50,804 nt of DNA, taken from assembly GCF_016888125.1 (NCBI RefSeq), contig NZ_JACSWA010000343.1, positions 1-50,804 of the forward strand, written 5' to 3'. Below, piece by piece: positions 34,692 through 41,992 of the stretch. The position numbers were made by a program, and so were the translations under genes. The notes below the pieces were generated by a model. That model did no database searches and had not been told where the DNA came from. It saw nothing but the letters and a program-made list of their open reading frames with translations. Source of the DNA: Spirulina sp. CCY15215 (GTDB lineage Bacteria > Cyanobacteriota > Cyanobacteriia > Cyanobacteriales > Spirulinaceae). Each line of letters begins with the position of its first letter. Position 1 is the first letter of the stretch.

Positions 34692-35321
34692 CTACTCTAT
34701 ATATCCTTGAGATTTAGCAAAATTTCGCAATAAGGGTTTGCATTTGCGCTGATAAAAAGTGGCGAGGGTTGAATAGGCGCAATCAAATTCTACTTCGAGG
34801 ACTTTCCAATCCGTTTCCGGGGGAAGGCGGCGCAAAATTAAAACTTGAGCCGTTAAGTCCGGGCGATCGCGAATGTGAGTTTTTTGGAGTTCTCCCGTGG
34901 GATCGCTTTGCGCCCAATTCAGGGTTTCTTCCCAAATGGGCGGTACGTCAGGCGGTGCGGGAAAATTCTCCAGCCATTGCGAAAAGGTTTCTCCTTTTAA
35001 TGGCGAAACCTCGGAAACATTTGTTTTACGTTCTTGCTGTCGTTCGAGGCGATAATCATGCAAGCGCCATTTTAAATGGGAGTTCATCCACGTCGCGAGG
35101 GAGCCGCGATTTGGCTCGTACTTGCTGCATAAATTCTGACTCAAAAAGAGCAAGGTTGTTTGCAATGCGTCTGCATAATAATCTGTCGTTTCCCGCCACA
35201 ATTTACCCGATCGCAAGAGGGACTGAATCAAATGCGTCAGACCTCGATTGTAGGCAGGACTGCCTTGAGGATGCCGACAAATTTCGGCAATACGTTCGGG
35301 ATAGTCTTGAGGTTCGCTCAT
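34692..35321 (-). CDS. ECF-like sigma-70 factor, first gene of the CHAT operon
   Basis: 209 residues. A sigma region 2-like helical part (YYADALQTTLLFLSQNLCSKYEPNRGSLATWM, in segments, then LKWRLHDYRLERQQER) is followed by a region 4-like helix-turn-helix near the end (LILRRLPPETDWKVLEVEFDCAYSTLATFYQRKCKPLL). The middle linker is longer than in typical ECF factors and contains aromatic and Pro residues. It opens the operon DUF1822-CHAT-FecR/TPR, so it may control transcription of the operon or of the surface proteins. No anti-sigma gene is recognisable; the membrane CHAT protein or the FecR-like protein could fill that role, which is inference. Confidence 0.7.
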   Translation of the reverse strand: MSEPQDYPERIAEICRHPQGSPAYNRGLTHLIQSLLRSGKLWRETTDYYADALQTTLLFLSQNLCSKYEPNRGSLATWMNSHLKWRLHDYRLERQQERKTNVSEVSPLKGETFSQWLENFPAPPDVPPIWEETLNWAQSDPTGELQKTHIRDRPDLTAQVLILRRLPPETDWKVLEVEFDCAYSTLATFYQRKCKPLLRNFAKSQGYIE

Positions 35322-35422
35322 AACTGCGATCGACGAGTTTGATATAGATAAGAATTCTCTTTTAGCTATCGAGACAGTTCGCTCGTTTTTTGCGTTTTAT
35401 TTACAAAACTTTATACAAGCTC

Positions 35423-35575
35423 ATACCAAATCCAGTTACACCAGTTACAATCGACCACAATTAACGCGATACGGATCTGCCACGCTTGCGCGAACGCCTA
35501 AAACCTTGTAGGGCGTTGCATACAACGCCCTACAGAAGGGACGAGAATACCTCCCCAGCAATGCGGATTTGGTAT
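35423..35575. mobile_element. MITE-like element with 11-bp terminal inverted repeats
   Basis: ATACCAAATCC at 35423-35433 and its reverse complement GGATTTGGTAT at 35565-35575 bound 153 bp without a gene. Inside is a perfect palindrome with 11-bp arms (35508-35518 and 35523-35533) of the GTAGGGCGTTG family. Elements with such ends and internal GTAGGGCG palindromes are familiar in cyanobacterial genomes. No clear target duplication is visible, beyond a possible TA/CAT. It lies between the TPR gene and the sigma operon. Confidence 0.6.
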
Positions 35576-35577
35576 CA

Positions 35578-37494
35578 TTAACCAAGATTAGGGAGTAATT
35601 GCGGGAGAAGTTGACCGGGAACTTGAGACAGCGCGAGATTTTGTCCTTGGATTCCACCTTGTTTGTAGAAAGCGCGGACAGTACGAATAATATAATTTAA
35701 TGCCGTTTGATAACTGTCTGAATCTTGGGCAACATTATTTAATGTTTGTAGATGAGCCTGTAATGCGAGTTCTAAGAAGTGTATTTTTTCGGATTTAGAG
35801 AGAGAAAATTGCTCTTCTGTTCCTAATTGATAGCAAACCAAACCCAGATTATTGTAAGTGCCTAAAAAGTTAAAATTAACCTTAACTGGGGGAGCTTGAC
35901 GATGGAGATGATGGGCGAGTTGTGTGGCAATTTGATATGCTTCTATTGCTCTTTGTAAATAGTCTTGTTTTTGGGTCACTTCTAGTCCATCCGTAGCCGT
36001 TAAATGCCAATATGCCGTCCCTAAATTGTTTTGAGTTGCCGCACAAGCAGCCGGAGCATTTTCCCCAGTACGATAGATCGAACTCTTCTCATAACAATCG
36101 ATCGCCGATCGCAAATGATTTTCTCGTGTTTCGTGTTGCGATAAATTCCAATAGGCAGTACCTAAATTATTTTGGATCATTGCCCAATTGAGGGGATCGC
36201 CTTCAGGATCGTAGTGTTTTCCCGCTTCGGTATAAGCCGCGATCGCCGCTTGTAAATTTTCTGGGGCGTTCTCATGTTGCGCCAAATGCCAATAAGCTGT
36301 ACCTAAATTGTTTTGAGTTGAACCATATTTGAGGGCGTTATTTTCCGCCGTGCGATAGTACAATGCTTCCTCATAGGCGGCGATCGAATGTCGCAGGTTT
36401 TTCGCCAAATCTCGATAGCGAGCCATGTCGCCATAAGCCGCCCCTAAATTATTCTGGATCATGGCATAGGTTTGGGGCATGGCGGTGCGATCGCCCAAAG
36501 TCGCGATCGCCTCTTGATAGATAAAGAGTGCCTGTTCTAAGTCAGGATACGCCTGTTCGGGACGATCGGGACGGCGCGATCGCAGCCAATAAAAATTGCC
36601 CAGATCGTTATAAATTTCCGCCGCAATAGGAAAAGTTTCTTGATACTGTAATGCCTGTTCGTAGGCCTGAATTGCTTCCGTTAGGGTAGCGCGATCGGCT
36701 TCTCCCTTGGCAATGCGATCGCGATACTGATGGGCAATTTGTAAATAATATTGAGCCATCGTTGCCCGAGAATAAGTTTGTGGCAAGGGTTTTCTCTCTT
36801 GGGAGGGGGTAGAAGCGCTCTTTTTGGGGATAGGAATCATCGGAGATGTTTTCAAGGCGACTAACGGGAATTCTCCCTCATTCCTGTGGGTCTCTTCCGA
36901 TGGGGTTTGTTCGGCACTGCCATTGCGATCGCGTAACTCAGTTTCTGTCCCGCGATCGTCTTGTAAAAGCGCGTACTGTGGCGATGAACCAGTCAGACTG
37001 AGAGCCTTATTTTCCCCTGTAAATTCAAAAATTCCCGTATGCCATTGCCAAAACTCCGGTACAGATTGACGAATATTATTAAACCAAGGTTTAGACACCC
37101 AGAGCAAAAGACTGAACTCGACTTTTTTCAAGTGACGTTCGATCCATCGTAAAGTACGGATAAAGCGCTGTTGTACGCTTGCACCTTGACGGGTTAACTC
37201 CTCAATGCCGACAATTTCAAAAGTAGGATGAGGGAGAGAGGGTGTCGAGTGGGGGTTTTGTTTGAGAAAAGTGGCGATCGCGGAGAGAAAGTTAGGATTA
37301 TTGACATCTAAGGTTAATTTAACTAAAGGAGAAGGGCGATCCATGTCCCCCGTGTGCAACTGTTGGGAAATGCGATCGCGCAGTCCGACATTATCGCAAA
37401 CAGCAAAAAAGATTTGACGGCGCAAACCGACTTGTAGGGCTTGTTGCAAGCGATGATAATTAGCCATATTTTTTGAGGTGGAAGATGCAGACAT
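35578..37494 (-). CDS. TPR protein with an N-terminal domain of unknown type
   Basis: 638 residues. The N-terminal 180 residues (LRRQIFFAVCDNVGLRDRI, FEIVGIEELTRQGASVQQRF, FSLLLWVSKPWFNNIRQSVPEFWQWHTGIFEF) look like an alpha/beta fold whose strand order recalls the sensor and Walker B half of a STAND/AAA ATPase, but there is no Walker A. A low-complexity linker (190-235) follows. About eight TPR-like repeats fill the rest, with the recurring IQNNLGTAYWNLSQHE or TQNNLGTAYW pattern near 340-500. The family is common in cyanobacteria as a TPR protein without assigned function. It lies 256 bp upstream of the CHAT operon on the same strand. A scaffold role is inference. Confidence 0.75.
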   Translation of the reverse strand: MSASSTSKNMANYHRLQQALQVGLRRQIFFAVCDNVGLRDRISQQLHTGDMDRPSPLVKLTLDVNNPNFLSAIATFLKQNPHSTPSLPHPTFEIVGIEELTRQGASVQQRFIRTLRWIERHLKKVEFSLLLWVSKPWFNNIRQSVPEFWQWHTGIFEFTGENKALSLTGSSPQYALLQDDRGTETELRDRNGSAEQTPSEETHRNEGEFPLVALKTSPMIPIPKKSASTPSQERKPLPQTYSRATMAQYYLQIAHQYRDRIAKGEADRATLTEAIQAYEQALQYQETFPIAAEIYNDLGNFYWLRSRRPDRPEQAYPDLEQALFIYQEAIATLGDRTAMPQTYAMIQNNLGAAYGDMARYRDLAKNLRHSIAAYEEALYYRTAENNALKYGSTQNNLGTAYWHLAQHENAPENLQAAIAAYTEAGKHYDPEGDPLNWAMIQNNLGTAYWNLSQHETRENHLRSAIDCYEKSSIYRTGENAPAACAATQNNLGTAYWHLTATDGLEVTQKQDYLQRAIEAYQIATQLAHHLHRQAPPVKVNFNFLGTYNNLGLVCYQLGTEEQFSLSKSEKIHFLELALQAHLQTLNNVAQDSDSYQTALNYIIRTVRAFYKQGGIQGQNLALSQVPGQLLPQLLPNLG

Positions 37495-37576
37495 GGAAAA
37501 ATTAAAATTATGTTGAGTCTTAAAATTGAGGCTTAAATTATGAGTTATCTTGAGGACTTACCCATTGAACAACTAA

Positions 37577-37639
37577 CGGGCAAGATGCCCGCACTACCAC
37601 CATCACAATAGAATACGGGAGTGGGAGCGTCTCGCTCCC
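37577..37639. repeat. Pair of short palindromes upstream of ybaK
   Basis: CGGGCAAGATGCCCG (37577-37591) has a 6-bp stem and GGGAGCGTCTCGCTCCC (37623-37639) a 7-bp stem with a 3-base loop. These phrases are recurrent small palindromes of cyanobacterial intergenic DNA. No gene is supported in 37495-37750. Confidence 0.6.
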
Positions 37640-37750
37640 TAGCTGCGTCAGTCCTAACCTTATAGCTACTAACTACAATCTTGTTTCTCCATAATCTGCA
37701 CGTTTTTGCTTTATTCTTTCCTCAAATCCTAAAGCCCTCCTTTTTTTCCC

Positions 37751-38224
37751 ATGAAAAAAACTAATGCTGTCCGTTTGCTGGATAATTTGAGAATCTCTTA
37801 CAATCTCTTAGAATATGAGGTTAACCCAGAGGAACTCGCAGCAGAAGGGACAGCAGAGAAAGTGGGACTTCCCCCCGAACAAGTCTTTAAAACTTTGCTT
37901 GTACGAGGCGATCGCACTGGGATTTGTTTTGCGGTGATTCCAGGAAATGCCTCCCTCAATTTAAGGGCTTTAGCGAAACTATCTGGCGATCGTAAAATGG
38001 AAATGGTCGCACTGAAAGAAGTACAACCTCTGACGGGTTATATTCGCGGCGGAGTGACAGCATTAGCGAGTAAAAAAGCATATCCTGTTTATGTTGAGGA
38101 AATTGTCGAGATTTTCGATCGCATTGCTGTTTCTGCGGGGATGCGAGGGTGTTTAATCTTGCTTTCTCCTGGGGATTATTTACAAGCAGTTAAAGGGATA
38201 TGCGGGGAAATTTCCGAATTTTAG
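37751..38224 (+). CDS. ybaK: YbaK/EbsC-type Cys-tRNA(Pro) deacylase
   Basis: 157 residues, the usual family length. The trans-editing enzyme hydrolyses Cys-tRNA(Pro) formed in error by prolyl-tRNA synthetase. Visible family motifs: EGTAEKVGLPPEQVFKTLLV with the conserved Lys47, an LNLRALAKLSGDRKMEMV region and the GYIRGGVTALASKKAYPVY segment, followed by AVSAGMRGCLILLSPGDYL. It is monocistronic and ends in a hairpin terminator. Confidence 0.92.
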   Translation: MKKTNAVRLLDNLRISYNLLEYEVNPEELAAEGTAEKVGLPPEQVFKTLLVRGDRTGICFAVIPGNASLNLRALAKLSGDRKMEMVALKEVQPLTGYIRGGVTALASKKAYPVYVEEIVEIFDRIAVSAGMRGCLILLSPGDYLQAVKGICGEISEF

Positions 38225-38288
38225 TAATATCAAATCCGCTAGAATGCGCTTAAAAACAATCGGTTAATGTAGGTTGAATTGAGGATTG

Positions 38289-38309
38289 AGGGTGGGAAAA
38301 CCCCACCCT
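38289..38309 (+). terminator. Terminator of ybaK
   Basis: AGGGTGGG (38289-38296) pairs with CCCACCCT (38302-38309) around AAAAC, and TTATTTT follows on the plus strand. It ends ybaK and abuts the stop codon of the convergent gene at 38314. On the minus strand there is no T-run, so it is less likely to serve that gene. Confidence 0.75.
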
Positions 38310-38313
38310 TATT

Positions 38314-39075
38314 TTAAACCAATTCGTAGCTATCAGGATCGGCTTTGAGAATGAACATATCCCCTGCTTGAATCACTTCTCCTGTAATGCGAACTTCATT
38401 AGCAACCTTGTCGAGAATGCGATCGTTAACGGCTTTTCCAGAGCGATCGCTTAACACAAAGTACATCTTTTCTCCCGCTTCATTTTCCACCAAAAAGATA
38501 GGAGGAACACCGCCACTAATACAGCGAATGGCACAACTGCGGTGAATTGCCGTGCGTCCCCGTTTCATCACTCCAGGATAGCATTTACTATCAAGAATTT
38601 CCCCCACGAGGGTAAACTCACCCAAGGATCTCTCCCGATCGGGAGTAGGGGCATTTTCTGGGGTGTCGATCGCCTCAACTGATTGCGTGGCTATCACCGT
38701 TAAACTATCCCGATGGATGGTGATTCCTGCTAAACTCACCCATTGACCTGCTTTTTCCAGATCGGACTCATCCACGCCACTTTTATCCGTATCCATGAGA
38801 ATATAGCGGGAATACTTGACCCCCGTTCCCGTTTCTCCCGATCGCGGTACGAGGAGATGGGGAACCGGTTCCGCCAGCAGGATCCCTTCTGTCTCGGATC
38901 TGCCTGCAAAACGCCCTTCGTTGAAATGGTCGTGAATGCCAGGAAGTAGCAATGCTAACGCGATCGCGATCGCTGCCAGGAGAGGGATAAACCACAACAG
39001 ATGGCGCAAAAATCCCGAGGGCATTTTGCCGTAATTGACATAAAACTCATCTTTTTTACGAGGATTTTGGGTCAT
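38314..39075 (-). CDS. Membrane-anchored protein of the Rieske/ferric-reductase operon, unknown function
   Basis: 253 residues. One membrane helix near the N-terminus (LLWFIPLLAAIAIALALLLPG) and a soluble C-terminal part, most probably outside the cytoplasm. The region DSKCYPGVMKRGRTAIHRSCAIRCISGGVPPI, written here in part as DSKCYPGVM and HRSCAIRCISGG, has three Cys and one His in a compact cluster that could bind a metal or cofactor. The rest has OB-like strands (GEFTLVGEIL, EVRITGEVIQAGDMFIL). It overlaps the Rieske gene by 4 bp (ATGA) and is last in the operon. I cannot name a family. Confidence 0.6.
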   Translation of the reverse strand: MTQNPRKKDEFYVNYGKMPSGFLRHLLWFIPLLAAIAIALALLLPGIHDHFNEGRFAGRSETEGILLAEPVPHLLVPRSGETGTGVKYSRYILMDTDKSGVDESDLEKAGQWVSLAGITIHRDSLTVIATQSVEAIDTPENAPTPDRERSLGEFTLVGEILDSKCYPGVMKRGRTAIHRSCAIRCISGGVPPIFLVENEAGEKMYFVLSDRSGKAVNDRILDKVANEVRITGEVIQAGDMFILKADPDSYELV

Positions 39076-40127
39076 TGCGTCACCTCCACGGGAATAATAG
39101 CTGGGTCAACTTGGGTACCGGGGGGATGAGGAATTGTCTTAACGAGAATGCGATCGCCTTCCAGTTTGACATCAAAGGTGGGAATTTTTTCGGTAAAGGG
39201 GGGTGGGGATGCCCCAGAATCGGGTAAATATTGATAGCCATGCCAGGGACAGGTAATACAGCCGTCAATAATTTTGCCTTCTCCCAAGGGACCATTTTGA
39301 TGTTGGCAAACATTGGAAACGGCAGAAATTTTATCCTCATATTTAAACACGGCCACCCGTTCTCCTCCAATGGTCACGACTTTAGCGCGGTTGTTGGGGA
39401 TATCTGCAATGCAGCCAATTTCGACATATTCGGCATTGGTTTTGGCCAAATCTGGGCGATCGCGCTGCATTTCTCGCCATCCTGTAATTAAATGCAATCC
39501 CAGGATCCAAAACAATCCTACCCCCACCAGAATCGTCAGTAAGGGGTCGCGATTCGATTGCAAGGCTCCGAGTACCACATGACCCACTAGCAGCCCATAA
39601 GCGAGGTAAACCCCCATGTGTAGGGCTTTCCAAACTGGAGCCGTTAAATTGACCAACCAAAAATCGTGACTGGTAGCAGCCATGAATAAGAAGATCGCTA
39701 AAGCCACAATTCCCAATATTTCAAAGGGAAAACCCGTCAAGGAAAAATAGTTGGTATTGCTAACAAATAAACTGGTTGTCGGGTCTAAATTGCCGAAACC
39801 GTGATAGCGAAATCGCACCAGACGGGCATGATTGACGGCGAGGGCAAACATAGTTACTCCCGTATGTCGCCGATTGAACAGGAGGGGATAAAACTTGGGA
39901 CTCAGCCGCGAGAGGGGTCCAATGGAGAGAATAACGTGGAGTAAGATAAAGGCGGCGGAACCATAGGCGCGGATTCTCAGACCAAAATTATCGGGACTGG
40001 GATAGGGATCGATCTGTTCGGCGATATAGCGAAAGAGAAAGATATAAAGGGCAACCAGTCCCACCAAAATCAGATCGTAAACGATCTTTTGACGATTCCA
40101 CTGAATCGACTTATAGTTAACACTCAC
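39072..40127 (-). CDS. Ferric-reductase-like membrane domain fused to a Rieske [2Fe-2S] domain
   Basis: 351 residues, starting at a GTG (40127) with AAGGAGA six bases upstream that overlaps the stop of the previous gene. The N-terminal 220 residues have about six membrane helices with histidines at 64, 100, 154, 170 and 183, the layout of ferric-reductase-like/YedZ cytochrome b domains. The C-terminal 120 residues form a Rieske domain: Cys274-x-His276 (VCQHQNGPLGEG) and Cys293-x-x-His296 (CPWHGYQY). Electrons could pass between the Rieske centre and membrane haems; donor and acceptor are unknown. Four adjacent genes form an operon with spacings of 13 bp, 10 bp and a 4-bp overlap. Confidence 0.85.
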   Translation of the reverse strand: MSVNYKSIQWNRQKIVYDLILVGLVALYIFLFRYIAEQIDPYPSPDNFGLRIRAYGSAAFILLHVILSIGPLSRLSPKFYPLLFNRRHTGVTMFALAVNHARLVRFRYHGFGNLDPTTSLFVSNTNYFSLTGFPFEILGIVALAIFLFMAATSHDFWLVNLTAPVWKALHMGVYLAYGLLVGHVVLGALQSNRDPLLTILVGVGLFWILGLHLITGWREMQRDRPDLAKTNAEYVEIGCIADIPNNRAKVVTIGGERVAVFKYEDKISAVSNVCQHQNGPLGEGKIIDGCITCPWHGYQYLPDSGASPPPFTEKIPTFDVKLEGDRILVKTIPHPPGTQVDPAIIPVEVTQ

Positions 40128-40137
40128 AATTGTCTCC

Positions 40138-40638
40138 TTAAGGTTTTAACTCGGAAGGGAATTCCCACGCAGCAAGCAATTCTTTCCCGGCTTGGCTGTA
40201 AAGAATGAGATAGCCCTGGTTTTCGGCGATCGCATCGGGGAGGATGAATTGGCGACGAGAGGTCCCCGCTAAGGAACCGAGAAGGAGGGCGCGATCGCCC
40301 AATTCTTCGGGTTTGCTGGCGGTTTCATCCCAATACATCAACAGATCGGGGCTGAGAATAGGGCGATTTGGTTTGAGAATGAGAACGAGGCGATCGCGGG
40401 AATCGAATTGTGTTGCAGCCTCGAGGGAGATCGAACTACTTTTCAAGGTTGTACTGGCGATCGCTTCTTCTTCCGTCGCGATGACAAAACCCGCCTCTTC
40501 AAAGAGGGAGGTTGTTTCGGGGCTGGTGGCGATCGTGTAGTCTGGGCGCAGGACGATGCCAGCAATAAAACAGAGGGACAAAAGAACGCTCAAAACAGCG
40601 AAGGCAAAAAAGTGAGTTTTACGATGAGAGAGAAGCAT
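40138..40638 (-). CDS. Membrane-anchored hypothetical protein in the redox operon
   Basis: 166 residues. A single N-terminal membrane helix or uncleaved signal (FFAFAVLSVLLSLCFIAGIVL) leads into a beta-rich soluble domain (DRLVLILKPNRPILSPDLLMYW, ALLLGSLAG, FILPDAIAENQGYLILYS). No cysteines or histidines suggest cofactor binding in that domain. It lies 13 bp after the first gene and 10 bp before the Rieske gene. I do not recognise the family; a subunit or assembly factor of the redox complex is inference. Confidence 0.6.
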   Translation of the reverse strand: MLLSHRKTHFFAFAVLSVLLSLCFIAGIVLRPDYTIATSPETTSLFEEAGFVIATEEEAIASTTLKSSSISLEAATQFDSRDRLVLILKPNRPILSPDLLMYWDETASKPEELGDRALLLGSLAGTSRRQFILPDAIAENQGYLILYSQAGKELLAAWEFPSELKP

Positions 40639-40651
40639 GAATCAATATCCT

Positions 40652-41014
40652 TTACAATGCGTGTTTGGCGGCTTCCCTACGATGGGCGTTTTGTTCCTTG
40701 GGATGAGTTTTTCCTCGTAATAGCCGCAGCAAAAATAACGGCCAGAGGAGGGTGACACCGGGGATAATTAAGATGCGAAAGAAAATTGCCAGATCGACAA
40801 TAATGGCATTAACTCGTTGCAGAAATGAGGGAGACTGGTTTTCCTCATGGGAACTATTCCCACTCTTAAAACTACCGATGACGGATTTCACGGCGGGATC
40901 GACTCGAGGAATCAAAAAGAGAACAAAGGCGATCGCAAAAATGAAACCCGCAGCTAGATAAGCACGGATGAGGTTTAACCCCCATTCAACTACTGCAATT
41001 GCGGTACTATTCAT
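40652..41014 (-). CDS. Small membrane protein, first gene of the redox operon
   Basis: 120 residues with two likely membrane helices, near 15-36 (LIRAYLAAGFIFAIAFVLFLI) and 75-95 (LAIFFRILIIPGVTLLWPLFLL), and a basic, His-rich end (HPKEQNAHRREAAKH). No family is recognised. Position suggests a subunit of the membrane redox complex. The 227 bp upstream (41015-41241) are A/T-rich and hold nothing else I can support. Confidence 0.55.
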   Translation of the reverse strand: MNSTAIAVVEWGLNLIRAYLAAGFIFAIAFVLFLIPRVDPAVKSVIGSFKSGNSSHEENQSPSFLQRVNAIIVDLAIFFRILIIPGVTLLWPLFLLRLLRGKTHPKEQNAHRREAAKHAL

Positions 41015-41241
41015 ATATCAATTTGCATGAAAGCGCAATTTTACATTGTGTCTATTTTGGCGCGAGAGGTGTCAAATATTATGAGAATATTCTGAAAAAT
41101 TTGCATATATTAATTTTATTGATGGGCATTAACAGGGTAGTTTGTACGATCAAACAATTATCATTTTTGTCTTGTCTATTCTGTGAATTTATTTTTATGA
41201 ATTTATTTGTGATATTCCGAACATTGGGATGCTTACCCCCA

Positions 41242-41535
41242 TTATAACCAAGTTGCAACCAATCGTAATTCTTCAGGAATGGGAACATCAACTGAAAATT
41301 CGAGCATCACTTCGCGATCGCCTAAATATCCCGATTGCTGAAACGATAATAACATCCGTGCTAAGGCAATCCAAACCTCGCGATCGTACTCCCAGTCACA
41401 ACCTCGAACCGCATAGCAACTAATCGATTTTAACGCCCAAAAATAACTATTCCGCACAATCGAACCGCCCTTTTTATAAGAGGGAAGATCCTCGATATTA
41501 ATACAGAGAATATCATCTTTAACGGTAGCTCGCAT
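41242..41535 (-). CDS. Hypothetical 97-residue protein
   Basis: I do not recognise a family. The sequence is a compact mixture (WALKSISCYAVRGCDWEYDREVWIALARMLL, LEFSVDVPIPEELRLV) without signal peptide or membrane segment. The C-terminal VPIPEELRLVATWL and the start MRATVKDDILCINIED look like a true protein. It is isolated, on the strand opposite to the hibernation factor, so its promoter would overlap the 5' leader region of that gene. Confidence 0.45.
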   Translation of the reverse strand: MRATVKDDILCINIEDLPSYKKGGSIVRNSYFWALKSISCYAVRGCDWEYDREVWIALARMLLSFQQSGYLGDREVMLEFSVDVPIPEELRLVATWL

Positions 41536-41683
41536 CGTCTTATCACAAATTGTTACTTTTAGATATTGTAGGGGGGCGCGATCGCGAAAAATACTGATAT
41601 TTCGGTTTTTTCTCTCAAAGACTCAGTATACGAATATATTTTAGCTGGATTGTTGCAAATCATTAAGGAGGTGTTGTATAGTA

Positions 41684-41752
41684 ATGTCAACAGATGCGAA
41701 GGATAGTAAAGAGAAATCAAAGGTTTGGATTCTGTCCAATACAAAGTGCTAG
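41684..41752 (+). CDS. Putative 22-codon upstream ORF in the hpf leader
   Basis: ATG at 41684 is preceded by TAAGGAGGTG (41664-41673), a near-perfect anti-16S match, 12 bases upstream from its last core G. The frame reads MSTDAKDSKEKS and ends TKC with TAG at 41750-41752. The first arm of a long stem (41701-41714) lies in the frame, and the stop lies within the first arm of a second stem (41748-41756). It may be a leader peptide controlling folding of the leader. Short length means chance cannot be excluded. Confidence 0.4.
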   Translation: MSTDAKDSKEKSKVWILSNTKC

Positions 41753-41851
41753 GGTGATAGATATAGAAACAATTCGTTCAAGCTAATCATACGCTCCCGA
41801 ACGAATTATTCTTAAGGAAGAGGAGGACATCTCTTTACTGTCCACCCTAGC
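41701..41851 (+). promoter_or_regulatory. Structured leader with mutually exclusive stems upstream of hpf
   Basis: Stem A pairs 41701-41714 (GGATAGTAAAGAGA) with 41830-41843 over 14 bp with one G-U. Stem B pairs 41748-41756 (GCTAGGGTG) with 41843-41851 over 9 bp. Stem C, 41771-41779 with 41799-41807 (AATTCGTTC/GAACGAATT, 9 bp), nests inside both. A and B cross, so they form a pseudoknot or exclude each other. The light-repressed lrtA of Synechococcus sp. PCC 7002 is known to have a long regulated leader, which makes a post-transcriptional switch plausible. Confidence 0.55.
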
Positions 41852-41858
41852 CAAAAAG

Positions 41859-41901
41859 AAGCAAACCAAGGGGAAGTAAACCAAGGGAAAGCAAACCAGC
41901 G
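41859..41901 (+). repeat. 15-bp tandem repeat (three copies) in the hpf leader
   Basis: Units AAGCAAACCAAGGGG (41859-41873), AAGTAAACCAAGGGA (41874-41888) and a partial AAGCAAACCAGCG (41889-41901) follow directly after stem B. The stretch is purine- and A-rich and unstructured, lying about 90 bases before the hpf start. It could bind a protein or an antisense RNA, or be slippage-prone DNA. Confidence 0.75.
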
Positions 41902-41992
41902 AACCCATCTCCCTTTTCTAGAAGAAGCAATCGTTTAATTACGTGCTGTTTTTTCAAGAGTGATTTTACGTTTATTCAATGGAGTAATCAAT

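Noticed and set aside
40999-41247. 82-codon plus-strand frame over the redox operon upstream region
   Set aside because: It starts with TTG inside another gene's beginning, has no ribosome site and its composition is that of A/T-rich intergenic DNA.
41559-41744. 61-codon minus-strand frame in the hpf leader
   Set aside because: No plausible start context and no family. The plus strand there carries structured leader features that explain the sequence better.
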